Source: Clostridia bacterium (GTDB lineage: Bacteria; Bacillota; Clostridia; Oscillospirales; CAG-272). From it: a stretch of 53,374 nucleotides of DNA. The stretch covers positions 1 to 53,374 of the forward strand of contig JAFSSP010000005.1 of assembly GCA_017450945.1 (NCBI GenBank), written 5' to 3'. The first letter of the stretch is position 1. Every line of letters starts with the position of its first letter. The position numbers and the translations under genes are program-made. Of this stretch, positions 1-6,839 are shown in pieces. The notes beneath the pieces are model-generated. The model did no database searches. It had not been told where the DNA came from and was given only the letters and a program-made list of their open reading frames with translations.

Positions 1-12
1 ATCTCCTTGTTT

Positions 13-567
13 TTAATAGATTTCAATTAAGCCTTCGCTGTATTCTTGTACGGTGTAGTCGCCGAGATACTTTCCGTATGCTTCAAAGTCGAAAAAGTCT
101 TGCAGGTGTTCGGGTATCTCTCGGTCATAACCGGAACACGAAAACATTTCACGCCCGTAATCGTCCCAATCGTAGCCTTTATACAAATTGATATCATCAT
201 TCCAACGCGAGCCGTGGGAAGACACGAGATTTTCGAAGTCGTCATAACAACGGACTTCAAGGAACGCCATCAGAACGTTATACTTGTATTCGTCGTCTAA
301 AACGCCCGATTCATAGAGCGTTTCAAATAGCGTTTGCGGGTTGGTATAATCCCAATTCTTACAGCCCGATGGCAAGCCTTCTACGTCCTGAATAAACAGT
401 TCTTCGTCGATACCGTCGAGAATAAAGCCTTCTTCTTTGAGTTCATCGGTGATTTGCTCCCAATCGTTGTAGTCCGAAAGGTCAAGCCACTTTGAGCCTA
501 ACGCTCTTTCGTTGCATTCGTTGTATGAGCCCCAAGAGCCGATAACGATTTTGATATTTCCGTCCAT
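13..567 (-). CDS. ardA: ArdA-like antirestriction protein
   Basis: About 184 residues, very acidic and rich in Asp, Glu, Tyr and Trp. ArdA proteins mimic the shape and charge of B-form DNA and inhibit type I restriction enzymes, protecting an incoming mobile element. The N-terminal block with IVIGSWGSYNECNERALGSK and the following WLDLSDYND resemble the conserved start of ArdA (a short aliphatic strand, then G-x-W-x-x-Y-N-x-C/G). The chosen start is the ATG at 567, behind GGAGGCGTGAA; a reading frame 25 codons longer upstream lacks a ribosome site and would overlap the previous gene. It is the last of three leftward genes and starts 1 nt after the previous stop, so translation is probably coupled. 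The family call rests on motif and composition only. Confidence 0.75.
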   Translation of the reverse strand: MDGNIKIVIGSWGSYNECNERALGSKWLDLSDYNDWEQITDELKEEGFILDGIDEELFIQDVEGLPSGCKNWDYTNPQTLFETLYESGVLDDEYKYNVLMAFLEVRCYDDFENLVSSHGSRWNDDINLYKGYDWDDYGREMFSCSGYDREIPEHLQDFFDFEAYGKYLGDYTVQEYSEGLIEIY

Positions 568-568
568 T

Positions 569-781
569 TCACGCCTCCATAAAGTCTTTGAGATAGATTT
601 TCTCGTACATACAGCCGTATTCGAAGTATTCGCCGTCTTCATCGGTGTATATGTCGTAAGTGATGACGCTTATTTTGCCTCTGTTGGTAACGGCAACTTG
701 AACTTCGTTCGTTCTTTCGTTTACGGATACAATGTCAAAGGTGATAAAGGTTTCACCGTCAAAGTGTTGATATTCAGCCAT
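569..781 (-). CDS. Small hypothetical protein of the element
   Basis: 70 residues, starting MAEYQHFDGETFITFD. I do not recognise a family. It is acidic, with a run of beta-strand-like segments (VQVAVTNRGKISVITYDIYTDEDGEYFEYG), which suggests a small beta-rich domain. The start was placed at the ATG at 781 because AAAGGAG lies 8 nt upstream; an in-frame ATG three codons earlier sits too close to that site. It lies between the 102-residue gene upstream (5-nt gap) and the ArdA-like gene downstream (1-nt gap), so all three are probably one transcript. Small proteins of this size commonly accompany ardA in conjugative elements. Confidence 0.55.
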   Translation of the reverse strand: MAEYQHFDGETFITFDIVSVNERTNEVQVAVTNRGKISVITYDIYTDEDGEYFEYGCMYEKIYLKDFMEA

Positions 782-786
782 TTTCA

Positions 787-1095
787 TTACTCCTTTACGA
801 TTTTGTACCAAACTTGATATTCGACTTCGAGGTCGAGCATATCGTAAGAGCCGTCTTTTTCTCTGTAAACCGGGACTTCGGTAAAGTACATTGTGATATA
901 GCCCTTGAACTCGTTAGGTCTGTTCGCTACCGCGTGGCACGCTTTTTCAACGTCTTCGAAGATGCGAATATAAGGTTTGTTGTTTTTGGATATACACGGA
1001 CAGAGTAAATTACCTTCCGTTAAATACCCGAAACCGGATAACTTCTTATCCGATTTACTTCTTACGTTGGTGATTGAGAATACTACTTTTTTCAT
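787..1095 (-). CDS. Hypothetical protein, first gene of the ardA operon
   Basis: 102 residues, starting MKKVVFSITNVRSKSDKKLSG. No family recognised. The central part contains ISKNNKPYIRIFEDVEKACHAV, suggesting a small alpha/beta fold, and there is no signal peptide or membrane segment. A good ribosome site (GGAGGTAAATCC) precedes the ATG. The next gene begins 5 nt after the stop, so this heads a three-gene leftward operon ending in the ArdA-like gene. No consensus promoter was identified immediately upstream; transcription may start in the AT-rich gap at 1096-1228. Confidence 0.55.
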   Translation of the reverse strand: MKKVVFSITNVRSKSDKKLSGFGYLTEGNLLCPCISKNNKPYIRIFEDVEKACHAVANRPNEFKGYITMYFTEVPVYREKDGSYDMLDLEVEYQVWYKIVKE

Positions 1096-1228
1096 CTTGG
1101 ATTTACCTCCGAATTATTTATTTGCCTTTCGGCAGGGGCAACGAAAGCACCGAGAAAAGCCAAAAGCCGTATGTTTGAAGTCGCAATCCCGAAAATCAAC
1201 GGATTAAGAAAAAAATGTTGCGTAAATG

Positions 1229-1262
1229 AAAAAAGAGCCGAACTCTTTATCAAGTCCGACTC
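1229..1262 (-). terminator. Rho-independent terminator (leftward)
   Basis: On the minus strand a 10-bp stem (GAGTCGGACT with AGTTCGGCTC, using G-U pairs) closes an 8-nt loop and runs into TTTTTT. No gene ends just upstream of it. Confidence 0.65.
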
Positions 1263-1419
1263 TCGGTATTTATATAAGTTTTCAGCGACAATTTTTTCCC
1301 GTTGAATTTCGATTTTCTCCGTGCTACGATAGCCACAACAGAAAGGTAAATAAATCGAAGGATAATCTTTATAAAAAAAGTATTCCCCGATCAGCACAAC
1401 GGGAAGAAGATTTATAATA

Positions 1420-1452
1420 TGAAAAAATCCGAGCAATCGCTTGCCCGGATTT
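1420..1452 (-). terminator. Rho-independent terminator (leftward)
   Basis: On the minus strand AAATCCGGGCAA pairs with TTGCTCGGATTT across a 4-nt loop, with one G-U pair, and continues into a T-run. It lies about 50 nt past the tmRNA terminator, so it is either a second tmRNA stop or belongs to an undetected small transcript. Confidence 0.65.
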
Positions 1453-1504
1453 CCGTTTCTTTTCGTATTCATCGTGGTATTTTGACTCCGAAGAAGTCTT
1501 TTGC

Positions 1505-1550
1505 AAAAAATAATACGAACTCCGACTTTTCATCAGGGTTCGTATTATTT
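1505..1550 (-). terminator. tmRNA terminator
   Basis: A perfect 13-bp stem (AAATAATACGAAC at 1538-1550, minus strand, with its complement at 1508-1520) is followed by a T-run. It begins 5 nt after the mature tmRNA 3' end and is its likely terminator. Confidence 0.85.
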
Positions 1551-1555
1551 GCATA

Positions 1556-1947
1556 TGGTGGAGATGATGGGAATCGAACCCATGTCCGAAAACCCCTTGA
1601 TAGGACTTTCTTCGCAGACAGTCTGTTATTTAGATTTCCCCCGCGGGAGCGAAAGCAGACATTCTCTCCTTTGGAGTAGCCCTTTTGTGCCTGGTCGGCT
1701 CAAGAGCGAACGACCGACGCAGGTTCACCACTCATTTGACGCTCAGTCCGGAGTCGTGGTCCTCTCCGGAGGAACGGGTGGCCCGCAGGCCACAGCACTG
1801 CTAAGTCAAACCCTTACGGGAGTGACTCAGGCAGCCATAGCAACAGTTCTGTTGTCGTTTAATTTTAAAGTTTGGGCAGTTAACGAGATTACCCGGCTCG
1901 CTGCGCTTATCCTACCTCAGAATCCCCGTCGAAACCATTGCACCCCC
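1556..1947 (-). ncRNA. ssrA: Transfer-messenger RNA (tmRNA)
   Basis: tmRNA rescues stalled ribosomes: it is charged with alanine, enters the A site with SmpB, and encodes a degradation tag. The ends form a tRNA-like acceptor: 5' GGGGGTG (1947-1941) pairs with CATCTCC near the 3' end, followed by ACCA with the CCA encoded. The T-arm GGTTCGATTCCC is also present, as is the typical 5' tract GCAATGGTTTCGACGGGGAT. The tag frame runs from 1877 to 1827 and reads AQTLKLNDNRTVAMAA then TGA. The ending AMAA is a normal ClpXP-recognised tag end. Length is about 392 nt. The resume codon (GCC at 1877) is inferred from its position after TTAACT. smpB is not in the window. Confidence 0.96.
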
Positions 1948-1971
1948 ATATCATATTTGCTTGCGCATTTT

Positions 1972-2000
1972 ATTGTATCGCAAAAGCGGGAAGTTGTCAA
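1972..2000 (-). promoter_or_regulatory. Promoter of tmRNA
   Basis: Minus strand TTGACA (2000-1995), 17-nt spacer, TACAAT (1977-1972), about 25 nt before the mature 5' end of tmRNA. Confidence 0.85.
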
Positions 2001-2040
2001 GAAAAAGATGCTGTCAAATTTTGCAAAGTTGAAAAATTGG

Positions 2041-2069
2041 TTGACATTTCAAAAAGAATGTGATAGAAT
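2041..2069 (+). promoter_or_regulatory. Promoter of the repeat lipoprotein gene
   Basis: TTGACA (2041-2046), 17-nt spacer, TAGAAT (2064-2069), followed by GGGAGGGG and the ATG at 2096. Confidence 0.8.
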
Positions 2070-2095
2070 GAAAGTACAAAGGGAGGGGTGTTTAT

Positions 2096-2605
2096 ATGAA
2101 AAAATGTTTGATGATTCTTTCTCTTCTTTGCGCCCTTGCATTTCTGTTTACTTCCTGCGGCTTGTTTGATCTTGAGTCGGCAATCAAGGATATGGATCAG
2201 GATTCCAACGAAGAGAGCCAGGGAAAAGAAGATAGCCAAGGCAACGCCGAGAACAGCCAGGGCGATACGAATACCAATCAGGGTGAAACCAATACCGAGC
2301 AAGGTAATACGAATACCAATCAGGGTGAAACCAATACCGAGCAAGGTAATACGAATACCAATCAGGGTGGCACAAACATCAACCAGGGTGATACCAATAC
2401 CAACCAGGGTGGTACGAACACCGAGCAAGGTGACACGAATACCAACCAAGGTGGCACCAACACCGAGCAGGGTGATGATAACGGCACAGAATTGGAACCG
2501 GACTTTGGTGGCGAGGATAATCAGTCCGGCAACGTACAAATCCACGCCAATGGAGACGAAAGCTCTGATGTCGAGACCGATTATAATGACCTGGTTTTCA
2601 ATTGA
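2096..2605 (+). CDS. Lipoprotein with a heptad-repeat low-complexity tract
   Basis: 169 residues. A lipoprotein signal peptide (MKKCLMILSLLCALAFLF, lipobox LFTSC, Cys at about residue 22) indicates membrane anchoring on the outer face. From about residue 56 to 125 the protein is ten exact-length heptads of the form G-[DENG]-T-N-[TI]-[NE]-Q, a hydrophilic linker with no hydrophobic core. The C-terminal 45 residues are acidic (GTELEPDFGGEDNQ, then ESSDVETDYNDLVFN). No known domain is seen. Strong promoter, strong ribosome site. The next lipoprotein starts 16 nt after the stop, so the two are probably co-transcribed. Function unknown; a surface spacer or ligand-display role would be a guess. Confidence 0.85.
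   Translation: MKKCLMILSLLCALAFLFTSCGLFDLESAIKDMDQDSNEESQGKEDSQGNAENSQGDTNTNQGETNTEQGNTNTNQGETNTEQGNTNTNQGGTNINQGDTNTNQGGTNTEQGDTNTNQGGTNTEQGDDNGTELEPDFGGEDNQSGNVQIHANGDESSDVETDYNDLVFN
2261..2470 (+). repeat. Tandem 21-nt (7-residue) repeat inside the lipoprotein gene
   Basis: Ten head-to-tail units of 21 nt, 210 nt in total, each coding one G-x-T-N-x-x-Q heptad. Two adjacent 42-nt double units (2281-2322 and 2323-2364) are identical, a sign of recent duplication. Unit length is a multiple of three, so copy-number change keeps the frame. Confidence 0.93.
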
Positions 2606-2621
2606 GGGAAAGTGATTTAAG

Positions 2622-3158
2622 ATGAAAAAGATTATTTTGATCGCTTTAGCGATCGTCTTGTGCTTTTCTCTTTGCGCTTGCTCATCCCTTGATGAATTGC
2701 TGAAAGCTCCGGAGTTTCCTACAAGAAAGGATCAAGAAACGTCCGAACCGGGGCAGACGGAGCAAACTCCTCCCGCACAAGATGATCATGGTACCGAAAC
2801 AGGCACCGGGGAGAGTGGCGAGAATACCCAACAAGAGGAACAAACAGAACCTGCTACACAGCCGGAGAAGGATCCTGACGGCACTGCAACCTCACCCGAT
2901 ACAGGCAAGGATAATCCTCCTGCGCAATCGGGCAAGGATTCGACGACTCGGCCCGGTCAATCAACTCAGCCGCACGTCCACGATTTTTCCTTGCAGGTTG
3001 TCAGTGAAAAGTATGCTGCCGACGAAGAAAGCACCTATTATTACAGCTGTTCCTGCGGAGCGCGCGGAACCGAAACCTTTTATCGGAACATCAATATCAG
3101 TGAGGATCAGTCGGAGCCCGGTTACTGGGGCCCGATCGTTCCAGGAAAAATATTCTGA
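2622..3158 (+). CDS. Lipoprotein with a C-terminal HxH / CxCG domain
   Basis: 178 residues. Signal peptide with lipobox LCAC (Cys at residue 20). Residues 30-120 are a Pro, Glu, Gln and Thr-rich linker. The end is a short domain HVHDFSLQVVSEKYAADEES followed by YYYSCSCGARGTETF; the H-x-H, the SCSCG and the aromatic residues recur in exported proteins of Clostridia and could bind a metal ion. I know of no assigned function. The ribosome site is AGGGAAAG, weaker than its neighbours. It lies 16 nt downstream of the repeat lipoprotein and ends just before a bidirectional terminator. Confidence 0.8.
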   Translation: MKKIILIALAIVLCFSLCACSSLDELLKAPEFPTRKDQETSEPGQTEQTPPAQDDHGTETGTGESGENTQQEEQTEPATQPEKDPDGTATSPDTGKDNPPAQSGKDSTTRPGQSTQPHVHDFSLQVVSEKYAADEESTYYYSCSCGARGTETFYRNINISEDQSEPGYWGPIVPGKIF

Positions 3159-3162
3159 TAGC

Positions 3163-3200
3163 AAAAATAAACCGACCGCAGCACGGTCGGTTTATTTTTG
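3163..3200. terminator. Bidirectional terminator between converging genes
   Basis: AAAATAAACCGACCG pairs with CGGTCGGTTTATTTT around CAGCA, giving T-runs on both strands. It serves the lipoprotein gene (plus) and the carboxypeptidase-like gene (minus), whose stop lies inside it. Confidence 0.9.
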
Positions 3201-4517
3201 TTTGTTCTGTTTGTGAATGTCGTATTCGGTCTTTTGGCTGTAGTATTTATCCCACTTGTGACGTCGGCGATAAGAAAAGAAAAATTCCAGCCCGATCCAC
3301 ACGCCCATGGAGAGGAGAAAGAAGACAAGCCCCGCTCTTGCTCTGCGGCTTTCGGTGAGGTTTTTGATGCGGAGAATGCGGCTGATCAGGTTGCTTCGTT
3401 CGGCGGAGCCGGAAGTGTACAGTGGCAGGATCGTCAGGTTTGTTCCTTTGTATTGAACCGCCACATAGCCGACAAAGGTGTGATCCTCAACCGGCGCTTC
3501 CAGCGAGGAGGCATTCAATCGAAAGCTGAACAAAACATCTGTTCCGATCTCTGCGCCGTAGGGCAGATAGGCCGAAAAATTCTCGTCGGTTTTGACCGGC
3601 AGGGAGGAGACTTGATCCGAGACGGTTACAGGAATTTCGCAAAGGATGTCTTTTTTATCGATGATCTTCACATAGGTGTGCGAGGAATAGGCCCAAGAAA
3701 ACAGGCGGTTTGCCAGAGTGTAGTGATGATTCTCTCCCGATTTGCAGCCCAGGATCACACAAGCGTATCCTTCGCCGTTCCGGTCTGCAATGGCGACCAG
3801 AGCGTCGCTTCCGGTGGTAGTCCCTGCGCAAATGCCGAGACATCCCGAAAGGTAGTATTTTGAAGAAGAGATCAAGCCGTTGCGGTTTGAGATCTTGGAG
3901 CTGGCTTTTTGACGGATGGTCGGCAACGTATAGCTCGAAGCCGAGCAGATGCTAAGGTAGAAGCTGTTTTTGTAGGCGGAAAGGGCGATCTTCATCAGAT
4001 CCGATGCAGTGGTGACCGAAGCGTCTTCTAGGCCTGTATAGTCGGAAAAACGGGTATTTACGGCGCCAACATCCTTAGCGCGCTCGTTCATGCGCCGCAA
4101 AAACTCCTGCGGACTGCCGGAGGTGTAATAGACCAGAATCTGGTAGGCATCGTTATAACCGCCGCAAATGGCGGCATAAAGAAGATCCAGCGCCGAGAGG
4201 GAATCTCCCGCAGAGAACCCATAGCGGTAGCCGCTGACGCCGGACACCATTTGGTCGGTAATGCTGATCCATTCGGATGTGCGGCCTTCGAGCAGTTCGC
4301 ATAAAAGAAGCCCGGACATGGCCTTGACCGATGCGCCGGCGCGGATGGGTGCGTCTGCGTTTTTGGAAAGGATTTCGGTCTCGCTCTGCAAATGAATAAA
4401 GAGGACGCCTTCCGCTTCCGCAAGCGACGGCTCCTGCACTTCCGCTACGGCGGGGAACAAGGTGGCAAATAACAGTGCCGGGAGCAAACAAAAAAGGAGA
4501 AACAGTCGCTTTTGCAT
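3192..4517 (-). CDS. DD-carboxypeptidase-like (S11) protein, probably catalytically dead
   Basis: 441 residues. Signal peptide (1-25), peptidase S11 / low-molecular-mass PBP fold (about 30-275), a beta-rich C-terminal domain (about 280-375), one membrane helix (about 393-412) and a basic cytoplasmic tail. Active S11 enzymes trim D-Ala from peptidoglycan stem peptides with SxxK, SxN and KTG motifs. Here they read A62-S-V-K65 (Ser nucleophile replaced by Ala, although Ser63 is adjacent), G-Y-N (120-122) and T-T-G (234-236, Lys lost). Fold landmarks such as GYNDA, VNTRFSDYTGL and TTASDLMKIA are kept. It is therefore more likely a peptidoglycan-binding or regulatory pseudoenzyme than a hydrolase. 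It is third in an operon after ireB and ribF (19-nt gap). Confidence 0.85.
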   Translation of the reverse strand: MQKRLFLLFCLLPALLFATLFPAVAEVQEPSLAEAEGVLFIHLQSETEILSKNADAPIRAGASVKAMSGLLLCELLEGRTSEWISITDQMVSGVSGYRYGFSAGDSLSALDLLYAAICGGYNDAYQILVYYTSGSPQEFLRRMNERAKDVGAVNTRFSDYTGLEDASVTTASDLMKIALSAYKNSFYLSICSASSYTLPTIRQKASSKISNRNGLISSSKYYLSGCLGICAGTTTGSDALVAIADRNGEGYACVILGCKSGENHHYTLANRLFSWAYSSHTYVKIIDKKDILCEIPVTVSDQVSSLPVKTDENFSAYLPYGAEIGTDVLFSFRLNASSLEAPVEDHTFVGYVAVQYKGTNLTILPLYTSGSAERSNLISRILRIKNLTESRRARAGLVFFLLSMGVWIGLEFFFSYRRRHKWDKYYSQKTEYDIHKQNKQK

Positions 4518-4536
4518 AACCTTCCTCCTTTATGGT

Positions 4537-5481
4537 TTATGAAGTAATCTTGAAATAGGCCTTTGCCCGCTCCAGATCCTCTGAAATGGCTTTTTGCAGA
4601 GCCTTCTCACTCTCAAAAGCCTCTTCCGGACGGATCCACTCTAAAAAGCGGGTCGAAACGGTTTTTTCGTAAAGCGAGCCACAGTAGGACAAGAGATTGG
4701 TCTCACAGTTGACCTGCGACGTTTTTTCCACCGAAGGGCGAACGCCTACGTTGGAAACAGCCGGATAGATGGTACCGTCCACCAGAACCGTGGTGATATA
4801 AACGCCGTGTCTTGGGATGAGTGCATGCGCGGGGAAAAACTGGTTCAAAGTCGGGACTCCGAGCTTGTGACCGAGGCCTTTTCCGTGCTCCACCGGAGAA
4901 GTCAGAGCATAAGGTTCTCCCAAAAGGCGCGTAGCTTCTTTTGCGTTTCCGTCCTGTTCCAAAAGCTTGCGAATGCGGGTGGAAGAGACCACGTCGCCGT
5001 CCAAAGCAAACTCCGGCAGGATCTTTACAATAAGGGAAGTGTCGCTTTTCAAAAGCTCGGGGCGCCCCATGCCGCTTTTGCCAAAGCGGTAATTCTCTCC
5101 GCAAACAAGGGCTGTCGCGTGGCAGGTATCAATGAGGATCGACTGCAGAAAGTCTACCGGGGATAGGTCGCGTATCCTTGCAAAATCCGCAAAAATGACA
5201 AATTCCATGCCGCAATCGGCAAATTTGCGCATGCGATCTTCCTCACTGTCAAGATGTCCCGGCGGGGTTTTGAGGAGCAGATCCGAAGTGAGCCCGCGAA
5301 AACAGAATACACCGCAGGGAATGTGAGAATCAAAGGATTTTTGAATTTCTTTTGCGGCGGCAAAAAGCGACCGGTGTCCCAAATGCACGCCGTCAAAGTT
5401 CCCAAGGCACAAAATCGAGCGAGCTGGGATCGGGCAGGGCTTTTGATCCGGGAGCGAGAGGCAGAGAAGCGGTTCTTTCAT
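4537..5481 (-). CDS. ribF: Bifunctional riboflavin kinase / FAD synthetase
   Basis: 314 residues, the normal RibF length. It phosphorylates riboflavin to FMN and adenylates FMN to FAD in the cytoplasm. The N-terminal nucleotidyltransferase domain (1-185) has [14 protein letters not shown] (about 26-39) with the HxGH-type signature and the later SSTRIRKLL. The C-terminal flavokinase domain (about 188-310) has [15 protein letters not shown] (usually GRxLGFPTAN) and [12 protein letters not shown], with a C-E-T-N-L stretch in place of the usual VETHL. The start codon overlaps the ireB stop (ATGA), showing coupling. The substitutions in the kinase half are mild and I expect activity. Confidence 0.93.
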   Translation of the reverse strand: MKEPLLCLSLPDQKPCPIPARSILCLGNFDGVHLGHRSLFAAAKEIQKSFDSHIPCGVFCFRGLTSDLLLKTPPGHLDSEEDRMRKFADCGMEFVIFADFARIRDLSPVDFLQSILIDTCHATALVCGENYRFGKSGMGRPELLKSDTSLIVKILPEFALDGDVVSSTRIRKLLEQDGNAKEATRLLGEPYALTSPVEHGKGLGHKLGVPTLNQFFPAHALIPRHGVYITTVLVDGTIYPAVSNVGVRPSVEKTSQVNCETNLLSYCGSLYEKTVSTRFLEWIRPEEAFESEKALQKAISEDLERAKAYFKITS

Positions 5482-5717
5482 TCAATTCCCAGATAGTTTT
5501 TCACGATCTCGCTCATGAGCTCATCCCGGTCGATCTTCCGGATCAAGGCTCTGGCATTGTTGCAGTTGGTGATGTAGGTAGGATCTTCGGAAAGCAGATA
5601 GCCAACAATCTGGCCGATTGGGTTGTATCCTTTTTCGCAAAGATCCTCGTAGACCTCTTTTAGGATGGCCTTGCGTTCCTCCGGGGAAATATCGGTCATT
5701 TCTTTTTTATCTTCCAT
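5478..5717 (-). CDS. ireB: IreB family regulatory phosphoprotein
   Basis: 79 residues. IreB (DUF965) is a small phosphoprotein modified by the Ser/Thr kinase IreK (PrkC) in Firmicutes and linked to cell-wall stress and cephalosporin tolerance. Recognised by [20 protein letters not shown] and [14 protein letters not shown]. The family's phosphorylated Thr near the N-terminus may correspond to the Thr of MTDIS. The start at 5717 follows CGGAGGGTTTTTC; an in-frame codon seven residues upstream has no ribosome site. It is the first gene of the ireB-ribF-carboxypeptidase-like operon, which pairs a cell-wall stress regulator with a wall-enzyme homologue. Confidence 0.93.
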   Translation of the reverse strand: MEDKKEMTDISPEERKAILKEVYEDLCEKGYNPIGQIVGYLLSEDPTYITNCNNARALIRKIDRDELMSEIVKNYLGIE

Positions 5718-5754
5718 GAAAAACCCTCCGAATTGCAAAGAATTTTCTATTTTT

Positions 5755-5782
5755 ATTATACAGATATTTTTTCTTTTTTCAA
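5755..5782 (-). promoter_or_regulatory. Promoter of the ireB operon
   Basis: Minus strand TTGAAA (5782-5777), 16-nt spacer, TATAAT (5760-5755). It is divergent from the promoter of the dehydrogenase gene only 20 nt away. Confidence 0.75.
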
Positions 5783-5801
5783 TAGGTTTTTGAAAAATAT
5801 C

Positions 5802-5830
5802 TTGACGGATTTTTGCTTTTGAAGTATACT
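5802..5830 (+). promoter_or_regulatory. Promoter of the dehydrogenase-rarA operon
   Basis: TTGACG (5802-5807), 17-nt spacer, TATACT (5825-5830). Confidence 0.8.
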
Positions 5831-5861
5831 GAAGAAAAGGTATAGAAAGGTGGAAATTCCT

Positions 5862-6809
5862 TTGAAAATCTGTTTTCTGGATGCCGGAACGCTCGGCGAT
5901 GATCTTTCGCTTGATTCCTTTTTACATTTCGGTGAGGTTGCAACCTATTCTGCCACCGATCCTTCACTCATAGAAGAGCGTGCAAGCGGCTCGGATGTTC
6001 TGGTTGTCAACAAAGCAAAGCTCAACCGCCTGACGCTTGGCGAGCATCCGACGGCAAAGCTGATTTGCCTTGCGGCAACTGGATACGACAACGTTGATCT
6101 CGACTATTGCAGAGAAAAAGGCATCGGCGTTTGCAACGTGGTAGGCTACTCGACCAACGCCGTCACGCAGGTGACCGTTTCGATGGCGCTCTCGCTTTTG
6201 ACCCATCTTTCTGAGTACGATTCTTACGTCAAGGACGGCTCCTATACCGAAAGCGGGGTTGCCAACCGGCTTTCTCCGGTTTATCACGAGATCTATGGAA
6301 AAACCTGGGGCATCGTGGGGTTTGGCAACATCGGCCGTGCCGTCGCAAGAGTCGCGGAGGCGCTCGGATGCAAGGTTCTGGTTTATAAAAGAACGCCGGT
6401 AACCGACTATCCCTGCGTTTCCTTTGAGGAAATTTGCCGCGCGTCGGATATTCTTTCACTTCACGTTCCGCTAAACGATGAAACGAACAACCTTTTGGAT
6501 CGCGAACACATTGCCATGCTCAAGCCTTCCGCCATTGTTGTCAATGTTGCCAGAGGCGCGGTTGCCGACGAGGCGGCCCTGGCGGATGCGCTGAAAGAGG
6601 GAAGGATCGGCGGACTTGGCGTGGACGTTTACTCCAAGGAGCCTTTTTCGAAAGAGCATCCCTATACCGCCATTCTCGGCTGTAAAAACCTTTGTCTGAC
6701 GCCGCACATGGCCTGGGGCGGATATGAGACGCGCGTACGCCTTCTCGACGAGATCATGGAGAACATCCATTCGTTCTATTCCGGCGGGCGTCGCTCGCGG
6801 GTCGATTAA
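5862..6809 (+). CDS. D-2-hydroxyacid dehydrogenase (hydroxypyruvate/glycerate type)
   Basis: 315 residues. NAD(P)-dependent reductase of 2-keto acids such as hydroxypyruvate or glyoxylate. The catalytic domain is interrupted by a Rossmann domain with [15 protein letters not shown] (about 148-162). The catalytic triad is present: Arg in VNVARGA (about 227), Glu in VDVYSKEP (about 257) and His in LTPHMAWGG (about 281). The start is placed at TTG 5862, 8 nt after AAAGGTGG; a GTG at 5850 would lie within that ribosome site. rarA follows after 30 nt. Exact substrate cannot be told from sequence. Confidence 0.9.
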   Translation: MKICFLDAGTLGDDLSLDSFLHFGEVATYSATDPSLIEERASGSDVLVVNKAKLNRLTLGEHPTAKLICLAATGYDNVDLDYCREKGIGVCNVVGYSTNAVTQVTVSMALSLLTHLSEYDSYVKDGSYTESGVANRLSPVYHEIYGKTWGIVGFGNIGRAVARVAEALGCKVLVYKRTPVTDYPCVSFEEICRASDILSLHVPLNDETNNLLDREHIAMLKPSAIVVNVARGAVADEAALADALKEGRIGGLGVDVYSKEPFSKEHPYTAILGCKNLCLTPHMAWGGYETRVRLLDEIMENIHSFYSGGRRSRVD

Positions 6810-6839
6810 AAACTTTTTGAAAAGGAGGATTCCGAGACT

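Larger units (their letters stand above)
1..1504. mobile_element. Probable end of an integrated element next to tmRNA
   Basis: Three compact leftward genes (the last one ArdA-like) lie directly beyond the 3' end of the tmRNA gene. The 3' end of ssrA is a well-known attachment site for tyrosine-recombinase elements, and element DNA would lie on exactly this side. ArdA proteins are typical cargo of conjugative elements. No integrase and no second copy of the tmRNA 3' end lie in the window, so this is an inference. The true boundary could be anywhere between about 1100 and 1575, because the hairpin at 1505-1550 may be the native tmRNA terminator. Confidence 0.4.
1096..1504. other. Gene-free AT-rich gap with two leftward terminators
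   Basis: Reading frames here are short, without convincing ribosome sites, and cross two strong terminators, so I accept no gene. The gap holds hairpin terminators at 1229-1262 and 1420-1452, both directed leftward. Whatever is transcribed leftward into this gap, for instance read-through from tmRNA or a small RNA between the hairpins, is not identified. Confidence 0.5.

Noticed and set aside
1092-1472. Leftward 126-codon reading frame between ardA operon and tmRNA
   Set aside because: It has no ribosome site, crosses two terminators and has no recognisable protein features.
1501-2169. Rightward reading frame across tmRNA
   Set aside because: It is antisense to a clear tmRNA gene and without a ribosome site.
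2261-2470. CRISPR array
   Set aside because: The 21-nt units are contiguous, without spacers, and code a regular heptad in the lipoprotein frame.
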